NCBI GenBank assembly: GCA_037176845.1 | Contig: JAYKXP010000032.1 | Span: 482,026 to 546,025, forward strand | DNA: 64,000 nucleotides | Direction of reading: 5' to 3' | Origin: Paramarasmius palmivorus | Taxonomy: Eukaryota; Basidiomycota; Agaricomycetes; Agaricales; Marasmiaceae | Shown here: one piece after another, positions 12,301 to 24,375 of the stretch | How positions within the stretch are numbered: the first letter of the stretch is position 1 | Layout: every line of letters begins with the position of its first letter | Position numbers and translations under genes: made by a program | Notes under the pieces: generated by a model | The model's database searches: none | Told to the model about the DNA's origin: nothing | Seen by the model: only the letters and a program-made list of their open reading frames with translations

Positions 12301-12535
12301 TGCCCTTTCCGATAACTGTGTAGATTGGTATTTGGGTTGTGATGGAGACGAGTGTGTTGCTGGCATCGTGAAGGTGAGGGAGAGCAAAGCAGTGAAGGAA
12401 GTTACGACAACGCCGTTGACGTTGAAAACAGCGTTTTTGTGCGCGATAATTTAAATCCGGCTGGTTCCCACGATTCCGGTTCTCTGCCTCACCAACGACC
12501 ATCATACTGTAATGCTGCAACAACACACATCAGCA
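12230..12535 (-). pseudogene. ESA1-derived 5' fragment, copy 3
   Basis: On the minus strand this holds the ATGCCAGCAACACAC-like start context near 12355 and a chromo-barrel segment (I-P-I-Y-T-V-I-G-K-G-K-Q-like), followed by frame loss. It is the only fragment left of 37 kb that points left. A separate short plus-strand piece near 12618 still resembles the D-E-W-V-P end of the same domain, so this locus has been internally rearranged. Confidence 0.6.
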
Positions 12536-12599
12536 GATCCTAATACTTCCCAATACTTATACACGTTAATAGAAGGGGTAAAAAAGAAACACCATACGG

Positions 12600-13145
12600 A
12601 GATATAATCTACAGCTAGATGAACGAGTGCCTATTTCTACCTCAGTGCCGTTCAGGAGTCCCAAAGCACTTCCACAATTACCTTCTCCGGGCCTGGGCCT
12701 GCCGGTCCTTCAACTATTACCACAACCGCCTCGTAGAGCTCGACAAAGGATGCTTGGCATGTGGCTCTTAAAAATGAGCGGAGTCCGACGAGAGGCTCCG
12801 AGCGCTGGATCGGAAACAAGTTCTGTCCTACAATTGGATGAGCCGGAAGAAGGTATACTCAACGGAATGAAGGAACAGTACTCAGTCTGGTCGATCCGCC
12901 CTACTTAACAAGGTATGCGCACTACCTTACTTGCCTTTCCAGTTCCCGACGGTTAACAACCTATGCAGAGAACAATCTCGCGTGTATCTCGTTTACCTCT
13001 TGCACTTCACACAAGGAAAGTTGGTGGACATTATTTCTCGACAGCTTAGGATGGTTACGCGCCGTAGACACTGAAAAGGATCGAGGAGCAGGAGGTTGGG
13101 CACAATAGAGACAGGCGTTGTCACGAAACGTAGTAGAAAGGAACA
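12600..13145 (+). repeat. ESA1 remnant joined to module R2, partial copy
   Basis: From 12618 a D-E-R-V-P-I-S-T-like stretch recalls the end of the ESA1 chromo barrel. From 12775 the sequence follows module R2 through its intron-like part and the 'gttacgcgccgtaga' island near 13060, also present at 3130 and 19275. No intact frame. Confidence 0.5.
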
Positions 13146-13216
13146 AAATCGGTATATTCTAGTGCAAGTACAACCGCCGGCGGCCAGCGCTCGTAATCAT
13201 ACTTCACAGAAAAGGA

Positions 13217-15254
13217 TCAACCAGGCAGAGTTGCATAATCTGGGGGTGCATCATCCCATTTCTCCAACTGTTTGACATCAGGATCCCTCCGATAAATTCT
13301 TTGTCGGGGAAGAATCTGATCTTGGAAGTAATCCTGTGTCGATGCCGCCAGAATGTTGCTGGATTTCGAGTTGGAAGTCACGGGCGTCGTGTGCTTTGTG
13401 CGACGACGCCAATACAAAAGGCACACAACCAAGATAGCGACGAAAGCCAGCCCACCTAAGACTCCGCCAACTATTTGGGCTACTGATACTGTGGTTGTAG
13501 AGGTTTCATTAGTTGTTCTCATAGGAATAGGGATCGATGGTGAGGACGGACCAGGCACGATTGTTTCAGAAGGCAATATTGCAGTCGCAGCGAGTAAGAC
13601 TGCTATTTTCCTGGACTGCAATCGCCCCGCCGAAGGGTTATTTCCGAGGGTATTTTCCATGGTGGCATTGTACTGGGTCGCGTTCTTTAGTCAGTAGCCC
13701 CAGCAACTTAAGTGGATATTCACTTGTATAGACAAATAAGCCGAAATGTATTCCCGGAAATCCATGTCGGTGGTCGCATTGTACACTTGCATCAACCCCC
13801 TCGGTAGATATGAAGGGGTGTCGTTCCCATCACTGACTACAAGTGAAGATCAGGACCGGGCTATCGACGAGCACATGAAGAAGACGCGTACCTGACAAGA
13901 TCCCAGCATTGTTGTGCCAGTCTGGGTTAGATGTCACTGCGACAACCAAATCCTTTATACTTTCACTTGTAATTCAGTGGTACGCCGGTATTGAAAGGAG
14001 GAATACTACCTACGTTGCATTATACTCGGAAGTCGAGGGTCCGACAGAGCTGAAGATGGACATTCCTTGCATTATCAGGGCATTCTCGTATCCGGAAGGT
14101 TTTCTGTCCATGTTGCATTTGTCCCGCTCATTTACGAATACGGAACCTGCAAATAAACCACTGTCCTTGAGTTGCATCTGGTTGAATAGGAAACCAATCG
14201 TGGTGCTCGCAGCAGATAAATATATCTCGTTTGTCGTCAGTCTGTAAAGAAATCCCGAAAGGCTGCAAAACGACTGAATTCCGTATCATCTGGTGTGATG
14301 CACATGATCGCACTCACACGAGAAAGTTTCTTAGTAGCAGGGGACAAAAATTTGAGCTTTAATAGCCATGTAAAGCGAAGATGACCCACCCAGTTGACCA
14401 TGCATCTATCTCGGAGTTATCCGTCCTGTTAGTCTGTAATCCTGATCATTTAGACTCGTTGCCGCCTTGGCGGATTAAGTCGTACCATGAATGTCCCTCC
14501 TACCAGGGATGCTTCGAAACCATGAGTTATCCGTGTATCCAGAGGTAAAGGTGCCTTACCAGCATTACATGACTTCTGTAAAGTGAAGTTCTTTATTGGT
14601 ATAAAACCTGCACTAATATCTTCTTCCAAAATCGTGAATTTTTTGCCCAAACTCCATGCCTCTTTTGCGTAATCGAGATATGCATCTTCTCTATATGTCT
14701 CATATGCACGAGCCGCAGCATATCCAAATCCCCTAGTTGACGGTAACTCAGCTGAACGGATGATATCTTGACAAATTCTTAACTTACAGCGCAACTCTGG
14801 AGTACTCGTGTGCAAATCCTGGCATGACTCGCTCAGCAGATGATATGTACCCCAAGAGAGTTTGCTTGAACTTGGTTTGGCCAGTGAGTGCATCGTAATC
14901 GGCCATCTGTATGCATGTCTGTGCTAGTGAAAGGAAATCATCCGCTGCACCATGACAGTGCACTTGATTAGTATCTAACATAGCCAGCAATACACGCGAG
15001 ATTATAGCATACGTGTGTTGATGTTTGCCGGGTCGGGAAAAGCATTCCGGTATTGCACAATAGTGTCCTCGGTTTTTCGTATGCACTCATCGCGAGAGAT
15101 TGTTATGTTCCGTTCCTGCACCTGTGTCAGTTCAAGTGTGATATCTTGGAGCAGAGAAACTCACCTGCCATGTTGAAGGGATTGTCTGAGCTGTGATTAC
15201 ACGAGTGAAGACTGTCAAACACCAGAGGAGAAACCAGGAGTTGGGAAGCAGCAT
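13217..15254 (-). CDS. GH76-like (alpha-1,6-mannanase-type) membrane-anchored glycoside hydrolase
   Basis: A multi-exon minus-strand gene. It starts at ATG 15254 with a signal peptide (M-L-L-P-N-S-W-F-L-L-W then a hydrophobic run to A-Q). Successive short exons carry the pattern of basidiomycete GH76-like proteins: M-A-D-Y-D-A-L-T-G-Q-T, F-G-Y-A-A-A-R-A-Y, the I-L-E-E-D-I-S-A-G stretch, L-V-G-G-T-F, Y-E-N-A-L-I-M-Q-G, and W-H-N-N-A-G-I-L-S. The last exon (to 13217) has a Ser/Thr linker, one transmembrane helix with a GGVLGG core and R-R-R stop-transfer, and a tail ending P-P-D-Y-A-T-L-P-G. The expected role is at the cell surface, on mannan-containing glycoconjugates. I could not verify every splice junction, nor the catalytic Asp pair, so an expressed but inactive form is possible. 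Confidence 0.65.
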
Positions 15255-15890
15255 GACGAAGGCATTGCAGACTCGTGCCTCTTAAGTACGGGACCATGCC
15301 AAGTTGAATATGGGTTCGAAGTCGTTCCGCTATCATTTCTTGGATCATTTAGATCAGTTTCACATCTTCCGTGAGATGCAATGCCGAAGAGCCTGATGTC
15401 AGGGCGGTTGTCAGGCCATCACCTACTCGGAAGAGAGTTCAGCGATGATGTCATGCCAAAATTCAACCTGATTGAGATCAGAATCGTATTTTGCCTACTA
15501 TATATGTATCAGCGTTGACGTTACTCAATTGATTATTGAAGGTAACACTTACGCTAAAAAACACTACACTTTCCCGTCTCGCTCTATTAAGCTGTATAGT
15601 TAGCCTGGGGGCTCGAAGAGTTGAAGCGTGGTGGATTACAGGCTCCTCCAGGGCTCTTCCCGACAAGATCATGCCTCAGACAAGATATCAACACGAGTTT
15701 CAAAGAGCGTAGGATAATTGTGATGTATGTAATGCCTGGACGGTCGAAAGCGCAAAAGATATTGTCAAGTTACACACCGTATATCCAAAGGCTGTCCTCT
15801 TGCTCCACTACGACTTGATAGTTGGTTTGATTTGAAATAACCATGGTTACTCACATGGTTACATTTTCCTAGCGCGGCAGAGCGCGGCCC
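15255..15890. other. Intergenic region, nothing recognised
   Basis: Lies between the GH76-like start and an ESA1 fragment. Probably holds the GH76-like promoter. No conserved frame, repeat or motif seen. Confidence 0.5.
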
Positions 15891-16330
15891 GCTGTTCCAC
15901 GGGTTGTGATGATGGTCAACGTTGGAGAGTTGAAACCACGTGATAGGTAAGCAAGCGCCCGCGTTTCTGGTCTTCCTGAGCGCTGCCTCATGAGCAACTC
16001 TTTCACGATGCCAGCGACACACTCGTCTCTATCACACCGGAATCCCCATCTACACAGCTATCTGCAAAGGCAAACAACAATCGGCCAACATCCTCAAAGA
16101 ATATGGTAATAGTCTACGACTAGATGCCACTTACGCCCTGATGTTCATCCCCAAAACGTCTCCACCTGGCCTCTACTCTCACTCCATAAACGGGAAACGA
16201 AAATGCACCTCCTTCGCCGTTTCTTGAACGACAAATACAACTGCCTCGGCGACGACAAGGGATGCAGCTGACATCTGACTCTAAAAAATGAGTCAGGGTG
16301 TATAGGAGGCCTCAGCTTAAAAGATTCGTT
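15890..16330 (+). pseudogene. ESA1-derived 5' fragment, copy 4
   Basis: Contains the flank piece 'atgatggtcaacgttgga', the start-codon context near 16010, the chromo-barrel stretch through 'aacatcctcaaaga', and a shortened linker up to about 16230. It stands directly upstream of the orphan gene at 16365, so the captured ESA1 promoter may now drive that gene; this is inference from position. Confidence 0.65.
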
Positions 16331-16364
16331 CCTCCAACCAAACACCCTACGACCTGCAACCATC

Positions 16365-18101
16365 ATGCCACCGTCCGACTTTCGTCCAACACTTGATATT
16401 CTGAACATGTGGTCCATGCCTGGACTACACCTCACAGCAGCAGAAGCCGAAGAAGATGTTAGGATTCTCGACCAATCGCTGGATGGACTTCAGGACACCG
16501 AAGGGCTACATGTTTTTGTTCCGCGGACTGTGGATATTGAATGGGTTGAATGGAAGGATTTTGCGATACTGCAGGATATGGTTGTCGTTGGTAGGTCCTA
16601 TTTGGCCATACTCTACTCGGTATCAACGATTCTCGTAGCATCGGAAACGACGAACAGGTTGATGTTCATTGACAAAAAGAACAAGACTCTTTTGCAAAGT
16701 GAGTCTCAAGGCGAATCTTTCATTCATCAATTGTTGATTTTCCGTCGTTCAGTACGATCATACCTTTACAAACCAGGCACAAAATTTGGCGAAAAGTCGC
16801 CCAGAGACCCTTCGACGATCATCTTTAGGTGAGCTGACATCAACTCTGAGACGTCTACCAGGGCTCACTCAGTGTTTAGACCCAACCCCTACCGCCCCAG
16901 AGACCCCAAAGTCGAAGTAACACTCGGTACTCCCGAACATGGTGCGTCCAACAAACAGATTAGTCACTTCCTCTTTGACTCACTCCACACTCTCAGCCGA
17001 AACTTTCATGGATATCTGCACCCAACTGAGGACTGGCACCTCTCCACGAATCATGCCTGAAGTCTTCTACGTCACCGCCTCGAATCAACTCGCACCTGTC
17101 AAGGACTTCAACATCCTCAAATACATCGGCGACGTCTTCACCGATATCATCTTGGGAGAAGGCCACAGAATCTTCGAGGCGGTCGTTGTTAGCTTCAGCC
17201 TCGACAACGGCTGGAGGTCGATTGACACCCAATCGGTGAAATCAAAGTTTGAAGAGTATAGTGTCCCGAGTGTCGTGTTCTCGGATGATATGGGTGATCT
17301 GTCGAGGGTAGAAAACCTTCCACGTTGCCACGATGTTAGCCCGGAGGAATTCCTGGGTGAAGATTCCCCGATGTCGAATATCAAGGAACCTCGAGTCATA
17401 CCACTCCAATACGCAACCCATAATGTTCCAAAGGAGACCACAGAGTTCAAGCCTAGCGCAACTACCCATGTTCCTATGAAACTCTTATCCCTCATCGGTG
17501 CCTATTCTGAAGGCTCCACTTCCCATCTCGCGTTGGTTACAGCACTCAAAGCCGCTATCATACGTGAAGTCAGCGACTGGCTGTTACATGCCGTAAGTTC
17601 TTCTGATGTTCGTTCGTTTGGAGTCGGTATTCAAATCCTTCTGCACACAGAAAGTCGGCCCAAGGTGCCTTACACGACATTGCGTTGAAGGAGCTACGTG
17701 GTTGACACACGAGATGCTCGACCGTGACGGGCAACCAGACGCTGGGTTGATTACTGAGGTGTTGTGGCTCGGGCATGCGATGAATCTTATCTTTGACGCT
17801 GGTAAGTTATCTCGTCTGTTTTCAATCTTCGCGAGCTCCAAAGTTAATCGAGGTTACAGATGGATGCGTGTGTTTGTGGGCGAGGCATGACTTGTCCAAG
17901 CCAATCTACGTCGATAATGTTCCTCAAACCAAGCAAGGCTCCGAAAGTGGTGACAGCGAAAGCGAAAGACTGGTCCCAGGACATGTCGTACCTGAAGACA
18001 TTCTCCAAAATTTTCAAGCTCCCGTCCTTCCGAGCGCCCACAAATCTAGCAAGCTCTGCTTTTCCTCTCCACTTCTCTTTACTGAGCACGTCTATATCTA
18101 G
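16365..18101 (+). CDS. Intact 470-aa protein of unknown family
   Basis: Seven exons (16365-16590, 16639-16698, 16753-16828, 16880-16941, 16997-17592, 17651-17801, 17860-18101) join without a frameshift. The N-terminus has an acidic A-E-A-E-E-D-V segment, the middle has the conserved-looking stretch D-V-F-T-D-I-I-L-G-E-G, and the C-terminal half has W-L-T-H-E-M-L-D and L-W-L-G-H-A-M-N. No signal peptide or transmembrane helix. I do not recognise a domain. Part of exon 5 (about 17255-17480) is duplicated at 34640-34885 inside a chimeric HNH relic, and a few codons recur at 27590-27620. The clean seven-exon structure argues for a functional gene. Confidence 0.65.
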
Positions 18102-18379
18102 TAATCAAATTCAATCCTAGCGATCACCGCAAGCTAGAGGTTCTCGCGACCGTCGTACCAGAACAAATCAAACCAGTTCCGCGTTTGGGGCCCCAAAAAC
18201 AGCCGCTCAGGTCGTTTGATGGTCAGCCGTTGAAAGTTCTTCTGTATCGAAGGAAGAGGGATGTGTTTAATCTTAGTGATATAAAGCAGGGTGCTAACAA
18301 GGGATAATTGGAGTAATGGGCAATAGATTGCCAGTTTTTATCGAGACATGTACTACGTTGGGAGAGGAATGTAGGGTAG

Positions 18380-18860
18380 TATACACGTACATACACCAAG
18401 TGACGAGAGCGCGTGCGTCACTTTCTCAACACCACCACTACACATCGTCTTTAACGTCCCAAATCCCAATCTATTCCGTCAATCACCAAGGCAAAGAACC
18501 GGCGATAGGGTATATGTAACCTCGAAAAACGGGACTCTGACGTATCCGCATTGGGCCGATATCCGTTCCAGAGGCCGCCTCCTCTTCTCTACCTCTATTT
18601 CCACCGGCAACCCCCCAACGACACAATTAAAACGAAAAAGCACCTCTTCCACATCCTCCATATCCACACCCACCTCCAAATCTCACCTACAAACCCAAGA
18701 AATCAAGATGAAAGAACACTACGACATCCAAGAACTCGCATTTTCGATCGTGTTCATTTCGGAAGGTGGAATATACAGATGTGATATTGCTCGCCGTAGC
18801 CTTTCCCAGAGAATAAGGAGCCTGATGGGCCCATAGATCATTCCGACGATGCCTTCGCCT
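18380..18860 (+). pseudogene. ESA1-derived 5' fragment, copy 5 (near-complete first exon)
   Basis: Covers the chromo barrel (I-P-I-Y-S-V-N-like), the Ser/Thr/Pro linker with 'ctacaaacccaagaaatc', and the start of the MYST domain (F-D-R-V-H-F-G-R-W-N-I near 18750). The frame is interrupted several times. Module R2 follows directly, then R1, then beta-trefoil gene 2, the same order as at 2.2-6.9 kb. Confidence 0.7.
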
Positions 18861-19745
18861 CGCATTCTATGGATACTGGCCGCTTTCTCGATTTTGGTAC
18901 CCGAATGTGTTCGCTGAGAGGCTTGCACACTCTCGCGACTTTCAATGATGTGGAGAAACCGAAAACAGTTCCTCAATCGCACTCGTGGCATTCCAGTCTT
19001 TGCATCCTCCACACGCACATTTAAGGCTGGAGTACGACCAGAAGCTCAGGGCGTTGAATTCAAAGTGATTCGTTTGGACACGCGACGGAATGAAGGGACA
19101 GATGGCTATCGTAGTTGTCAGTCTACCATAAAGTACGCACGTTATTTTCTTTTCTTATTCTAACGTCCAACGACGACCTATATAGGGAAAAAAACCACAT
19201 GTATCTCGTGCTGTCACTATACGGGCAAGCTGGTGGTAATCACTTCGAAATCTGTGAAGGATGTTATATACCAAGCTTACGCGTCGTGTAAACTGAGAAG
19301 GGCAGAAATCTCCGAGTCGGGGGCTGAGAACGGTGGGGAGTGGCATTGTATTTGCCGCTTGGTATAAGAAGGCTGGTTACAGGTAGAGATGCACTGCACC
19401 ACACCACTGCAGCCATGTCTATTCCTGCTTGGCATTCTCCTTTTCTTTCCGGGGAAGATATCGTTACTCGGATGGCGGCTACTATGGGGGTATGTACCTC
19501 CGACGGTTTCATCTATTCTGGCTATTGCTAACTATGATCATTACACGGTGCATCCAGAATACTTCACAATATCACGCTTCGTAATGATCCATCATTTACA
19601 GGAATTTATATCCTTATCCTTGGCACATGCATTCACCTCGTGCACGAACGTCGAAAGGACAACAGCGGCATGGCCGGTGTCAATCATACGCTCATAGGCG
19701 TCCTCTTCGTGCTATCCACGAGTGCACTTGCAACGAAGTGAGACG
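18860..19745 (+). repeat. Module R2, copy in the second large block
   Basis: Collinear with 2640-3600, including the 'ggtacccgaatgtgttcgc' start (18896), the intron-like element near 19135-19185, and the 'cggatggcggctact' island (19470, also 3309). Several stops in all frames. Confidence 0.6.
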
Positions 19746-19844
19746 GTCATTGACCGCCTATAACCAGTGATTTGAGCCCGCTTTTGAGGTATGACTTGAG
19801 TGACAATTGGAAAGATGGCGTCCTTGTGAGATGAAATCTCTTGT

Positions 19845-20690
19845 TCTGTTTCGTGCTAGCACTAATTCGGACTTTTCGCATTGTAGCGCTTTGGAACAAT
19901 CACCGCCGCCTGGTTCAGCGCTGATGCCCCAGTATTATGCTTGCACGCGTAACTGCTAGGAGCTGTATCTACTGTTTCTCGATCACGTCCCTTGCACGTC
20001 GATATCCGATCTCCACCTTCGAAGCTTAAGCTTCATCACCCATGACCATGTCGAATAGACGGTTATGGATTTGCTGTATTCTTGGACAGCTACCAATGAA
20101 TAACGGATTCTGATAACTCCGAACTCTTGACGATACATGGCTTGACAACTTACGGACTTCAAGGTGGCAATATACAGCGCGAAGGCCTCTGTTATCTGCA
20201 ATCTAGATTTCTGCAGGTAAGGTTTCAGCGCTCAGCGGTCAAGACGGGTTCAACGCTGCGTGGTGCATGGCAAGAAGGAAATCATTGAGATGTGGAATGA
20301 TCAAGTGTAAATGTGGCTTTTGGAGAACTGGTGGACACTGTGCTCCCTTGATCTTGGTGTCGTTCAAGATGTCTGCCATGGTAGACTAGCCTAAAATTAG
20401 AGCCTGGGATTACACACCTGCCTTCCAGAGCGCGCATGAAGCCCGAAAATCATTTTACAGTGACATCCGCCAAACATATCTCTTTCGTGCCAACACTTAA
20501 CGTTTAACGCCGACGAGCCGCCAGAGATTCTTAAATTTCACCCCATTCGATGGGCTCCCACACGTAGAATGGATTGAGTAACTTGTCAGTTCCCTGGCAG
20601 CTTGAGTGACGTGCCATGCCTCCAAGTCCTGACGGGTCCAGACAGCAATGTTCATGGAACTTAATGGGAAGTCACTATTGATAGATAGAT
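19845..20690. repeat. Dispersed repeat module R1, copy 3 (degraded)
   Basis: Collinear with 3691-4770 but shortened by deletions; 'cgtgctagcactaa' at 19853 and 'gacagcaatgtt' near 20640 mark the ends. A short GATA run follows at 20681-20695. Confidence 0.7.
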
Positions 20691-21701
20691 AGATATATTA
20701 GCCTGATTACCGGTCCCATTTTGGAACAACTGACGTCACGACGTTTCAATCAAGCTTTGGCCTGGGGCCGGTGAGGCCAAGATGAACTCTCTTCTCGATA
20801 TCTCGTGAATACGCAGTAATCATGCTCAGATTGCTCACAATGTTCTGGGACGTATTTAGTACTATAGCGCACCACAACAGTATTGAGGGTTCCAAAACTG
20901 AGCCATTCCGAGTGGGACTCCCAGTATCTATTTGGTACGTGTTTACTATGCATTACTTAAATGAGGACCTCTGACTTCTTCCAACTCTGATACGCGGGCT
21001 CTTCACAGGCTGTATCCTTGACATGCTGTAAAAAGGTGATGCAGCGTGCACATGCATCCTGCCAGTGTCGGCGTGACGCTATAAGTGGCATCGCGATGCA
21101 AAGATGTGATAAGACCATGGAAAAACGGTCGTACAGACAATACAGCTTTGACTTTATGGTGTGTGCATTTCGTTTGATCCTTCACTGTCTATAAAGGCCT
21201 TTTAATAGTATCAGGACTCTTAGACTATGTCTGGCTCGTCATTGGCACGTTGTTTGCAACTTGAAATAACTCCCGATAATAGATATGTCACGGAAATCAA
21301 TGTGGCTGCCCGGGTTCCAGTGGCTAGTGAGGCCATAAGGCCATGAGGAGCAAGTTTCAGGAAATGACCCGGCATGCAGTCTTAGCATCCTCCTGTCGTA
21401 CTAGGCGCTGGCTCGTAAAGACAGCTGCAATTATTCGATTTGACTGAACTTAGTCCATTCGTTATTTCCGAGTCGATGCTTCTAGCCTCACTCGGTGTGT
21501 CCAAGGACCCAATTACCGCCATGGTCGACTAGCCAAGGAATCGGGCCATTCTCTAGGTTTTCGTTCCTACTATTTTTGGTCCACCTCCTTCGAGCGAATC
21601 CCACTGAAAAGATTCAAAAACCCATCGAACGTCTCTCAGACCCATCCTCAGCTAGTGTTTTGTGTTCAACTCTTCGAATTTGTCTTCTTGAAGATTCCAA
21701 C
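20690..21701. other. Spacer upstream of beta-trefoil gene 2
   Basis: Collinear with 5230-6219 in patches. Probably includes the promoter and 5' untranslated region of the beta-trefoil gene; a shared 'tgactgaactt' island sits about 260 bases before each start. No other gene seen. Confidence 0.5.
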
Positions 21702-22353
21702 ATGTCTTCTACAGGCTCTGACCTCGCCGCGCTAGCAGCACGGATTGCGGACCACCCAAAGCGGTTGCTTGTCAACAAAAAGTCCGGTTATGCTGCTGTT
21801 CTGAACCCCAAGGATGGGACTACGGTTGCGGTGGATATACTCGACGATATGCATAACAAAGCTATGCAAGTAAGTCTTTGTGGTAAACTTATTTTTCCTC
21901 GCCGCTTAGGAGTCATTTTGCCAGTGGGAACTACGTAACATTGGCAATCACCAGTATTCTATTAAGAATCTCGGCACTGCAACCTACGCCAGTGTCAAGG
22001 GGAGTTCAGAGGGGTCGTCGTTCATAGAGAGCTCTCCAACAGCGGTGAAATGGTATATCAGGCGGAAGGAGATATCCTCAGCCACTTCACCTTACCTGTC
22101 AGTACCATGGTTTTTGTCATTCATACTACTCCCCTATATCTGATTATTTTGAATCCAGCATTAGCTACGAGGAGAATGGACAGTGTTGGAGTCTCCCAGA
22201 AGCCTTCGGTGGAGCATTGGTATGGCAATTTGGCGTAGCTTCTGTCCAAAAGATACCGCTCATGAAACATGCGATTAGGTCGAGCTTTCCAGTGATGGGA
22301 GTGCGGAAGCATCCGAATGGTTACTGGAAGTGGTGCCTAAGTTGGCAGCTTAA
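21702..22353 (+). CDS. Ricin-B-type beta-trefoil (lectin-like) protein 2
   Basis: Four exons (21702-21869, 21925-22097, 22159-22219, 22279-22353) give a predicted 158-aa protein. Motifs follow a beta-trefoil: R-L-L-V-N, T-T-V-A-V, W-E-L-R-N, Y-S-I-K-N, K-W-Y-I, Q-C-W-S-L, and a final W-L-L-E. All introns are at the same places as in the paralogue at 6220, though the proteins are well diverged, so the duplication is not recent. No signal peptide; likely cytoplasmic. The first 20 residues differ from copy 1 (M-S-S-T-G-S start). Ligand unknown. Confidence 0.7.
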
Positions 22354-23160
22354 CTTGCTAGTCATGGTCGACTAGGCGGCAGGTTCAAACCCAAGTCTCA
22401 AGCAAGTCGCATGCGCACTTTCCAGAAAACGATAAAAACCTATGTCGTCATTCGGAATTACTTATCCGATTAGCCCGTTTAAAGAAGGCTGTCGTATTCC
22501 ATAGAACCCATGCTTTCGCTTGAATTGTACTATCAAATGTCATTGAATATATTGGATGTCGAAAGATGACCAGACTGAGCGCGGGCGTCATTTGCCTGCT
22601 GTCCGAAAACGGACGCTATCCGAAACCGAGCAACTGTCGTAGAAAATGAGTGCTAGTATACCAATCAGAGTGGGATAGAAACGCGATAGAAACCAGGTAT
22701 ATGGTGCTGATGGTAGTTCAATACTCGGCGCACTGAGTTCAATAGAAGCATTAACCTAAACGGTGGCAATTCGACAGAGCGAAGAATGTCAGCGGCAGAT
22801 AGCGGCCTCACATAGGTTTGGATCAACATACCAACCTATAGCTCTTATTTAAGACATTCATGCGGGTTTGAGTCTTTTACTGCATGAAGAGATGGTAGGG
22901 TGATCGAGTCGGCCTACAGGAGACCACCTCCCTGTTGTATCTATGATCGTGATACCTGAAGTGTGGAGATGAGCCAAGACACAAAGATATTTGGTCAATC
23001 TACGCACCCAGCAGGGACACCCAGTCGTCTAAGACCCAGACGTCGATAGTGACACCACGAATCCAACTACGGCGATCGTTATCACTGGGTCGTATACGCT
23101 AGGCGAAACCATTCCTCAGAACTCAACGCGGTACTACGAAATCAAACAAGGTGTTCGTTA
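22354..23160. other. Spacer, end of the duplicated beta-trefoil block
   Basis: Matches 6877-7760 in patches ('gcggcaggttcaaaccc' just after the stop, and 'agcggcagat' near 22792). Near 22970-23010 the ESA1 5'-flank signature reappears ('gatgagccaagacac' and 'atctacgcacccag'). No gene. Confidence 0.45.
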
Positions 23161-23161
23161 A

Positions 23162-23840
23162 GCAGAGGCGCCAGGTGCGGTAGCTGGCTTACATCCAAAT
23201 CAATAGATCTCATCCGCAAAGGTTTTTGCACTGGTTTTGAGTAACCCAATGCCGAGCCAGCATCGATACACATCTAGAGGCTCTGTGTATCAGACTCACG
23301 GGATCAAAACTACGAATGAATGGCTTACCTTGAACTGAGCCATTGAGCCGACAACACAGAATAAAAAATTGGCATCGGCGATGTTGACCCCCTGCCAGAG
23401 ACAGCGAGCACGAAGTTGCGCGCGTGAAAACATTGCTCCACGGGAGCATAGTTGCTGCCACTGCAAGGGCGATTGTTTTTGTTATGAATATCGCTGTTGG
23501 GGATCTTCCTGTTATCCGTGACACGTAGAATAGACATTCTGGTATACAAACTTTCCCTGTCGTTCGAACTAGAAAGCCTTCATGGTTAATATGCATCCAG
23601 AGTAGGCCAACTGCATCCGCACCTAATCCTATATTATCTCCAGACGCTCCCTCGGTCTCTGGCAGTCGCTTCCATAATCTTGAGGGCCAGGCTCCAGATG
23701 TTGATAGAAAATTTGACGATCCTTTGAGAACGGCTATGGTAGATGGCTGAAGCTGTTCACTAGCCTGAGGCAAGCCTTGCCATAGTGAATCGTCTAAAGC
23801 AGAGGATTGCGCAAGACGGCAGAGTTGTTCCACAGTGCTG
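23162..23840 (-). pseudogene. FNNV-family copy B, broken
   Basis: On the minus strand, from right to left, it resembles exon 1 of gene A (P-S-T-I-A-V-L-K at about 23735, then a GFLVRTTGK region) and a shortened exon 2 with S-L-A-G-G-Q near 23395. The G-D-Q part is largely lost, and an exon 3 trace lies near 23165-23210. Frames are mixed and the FNNV core is deleted, so I call it a pseudogene. It keeps the head-to-head position with the ESA1 fragment at 23.9 kb. Confidence 0.6.
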
Positions 23841-23904
23841 ACCTCGAGTGTAGGTAGTACGGAAGAACGAAACCCCAACACGTCAAAATGGCTGATATCA
23901 TAGG

Positions 23905-24270
23905 ACTTCGATAGATGTAATGTCTGGAACGTTGAAATAAGCCAAAAACAAGCAAATATTCAGTGAAGTTACGCACATTAAGCCCAAACGCAGTGCCAAT
24001 GATGGCGGTCGACGTTGAAGACCGCGATAAGCAACGAAAGCGCGCGCGTCTCCCTTCTTCCTCACCACCACGACAATGCCAGCAACACACACCGTCTCAA
24101 TAACATCCAAAATCCCAATCTAACATCGTCAACCGCAAGGAGCCGCAACAGAGTATGTTTACCTTCGAAAAACGGTCGGATGAATGGGTCTGAACTGAGT
24201 CCAAACTCACTGTTTTGTCCTCGAAGTTTGGATTGGACACCGTATCAGCGCTCAGCTTCTATATGATTGC
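23905..24270 (+). pseudogene. ESA1-derived 5' fragment, copy 6
   Basis: Contains the flank ('gaagttacgcacatta' then 'ggcggtcgacgttgaa'), the ATGCCAGCAACACAC start context at 24076 and the chromo-barrel region up to 'cggatgaatgggt' at 24177. An internal deletion shifts the frame. It stops about 100 bases before the HNH-type gene and may supply its promoter. Confidence 0.7.
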
Positions 24271-24375
24271 TAGAGCTCGAGTGGATTAAAGGCTGTTATC
24301 TGAGGTTGGAGGAGGAGGGCACAGTCGCTCGAGGAAGAAAGAGAGATCGGAGAATCCACGTGTTTCGTCGGACTC

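Noticed and set aside
18860..19740. Module R2 as a DUF6533-type membrane protein
   Set aside because: A few hydrophobic stretches suggested it, but the diagnostic motifs of that family are not present and frames are broken.
22375..22410. tRNA-like B-box word (GGTTCAAACCC) after both beta-trefoil genes (also near 6898)
   Set aside because: No A box, acceptor stem or cloverleaf could be formed around it; it is simply conserved as part of the duplicated flank.
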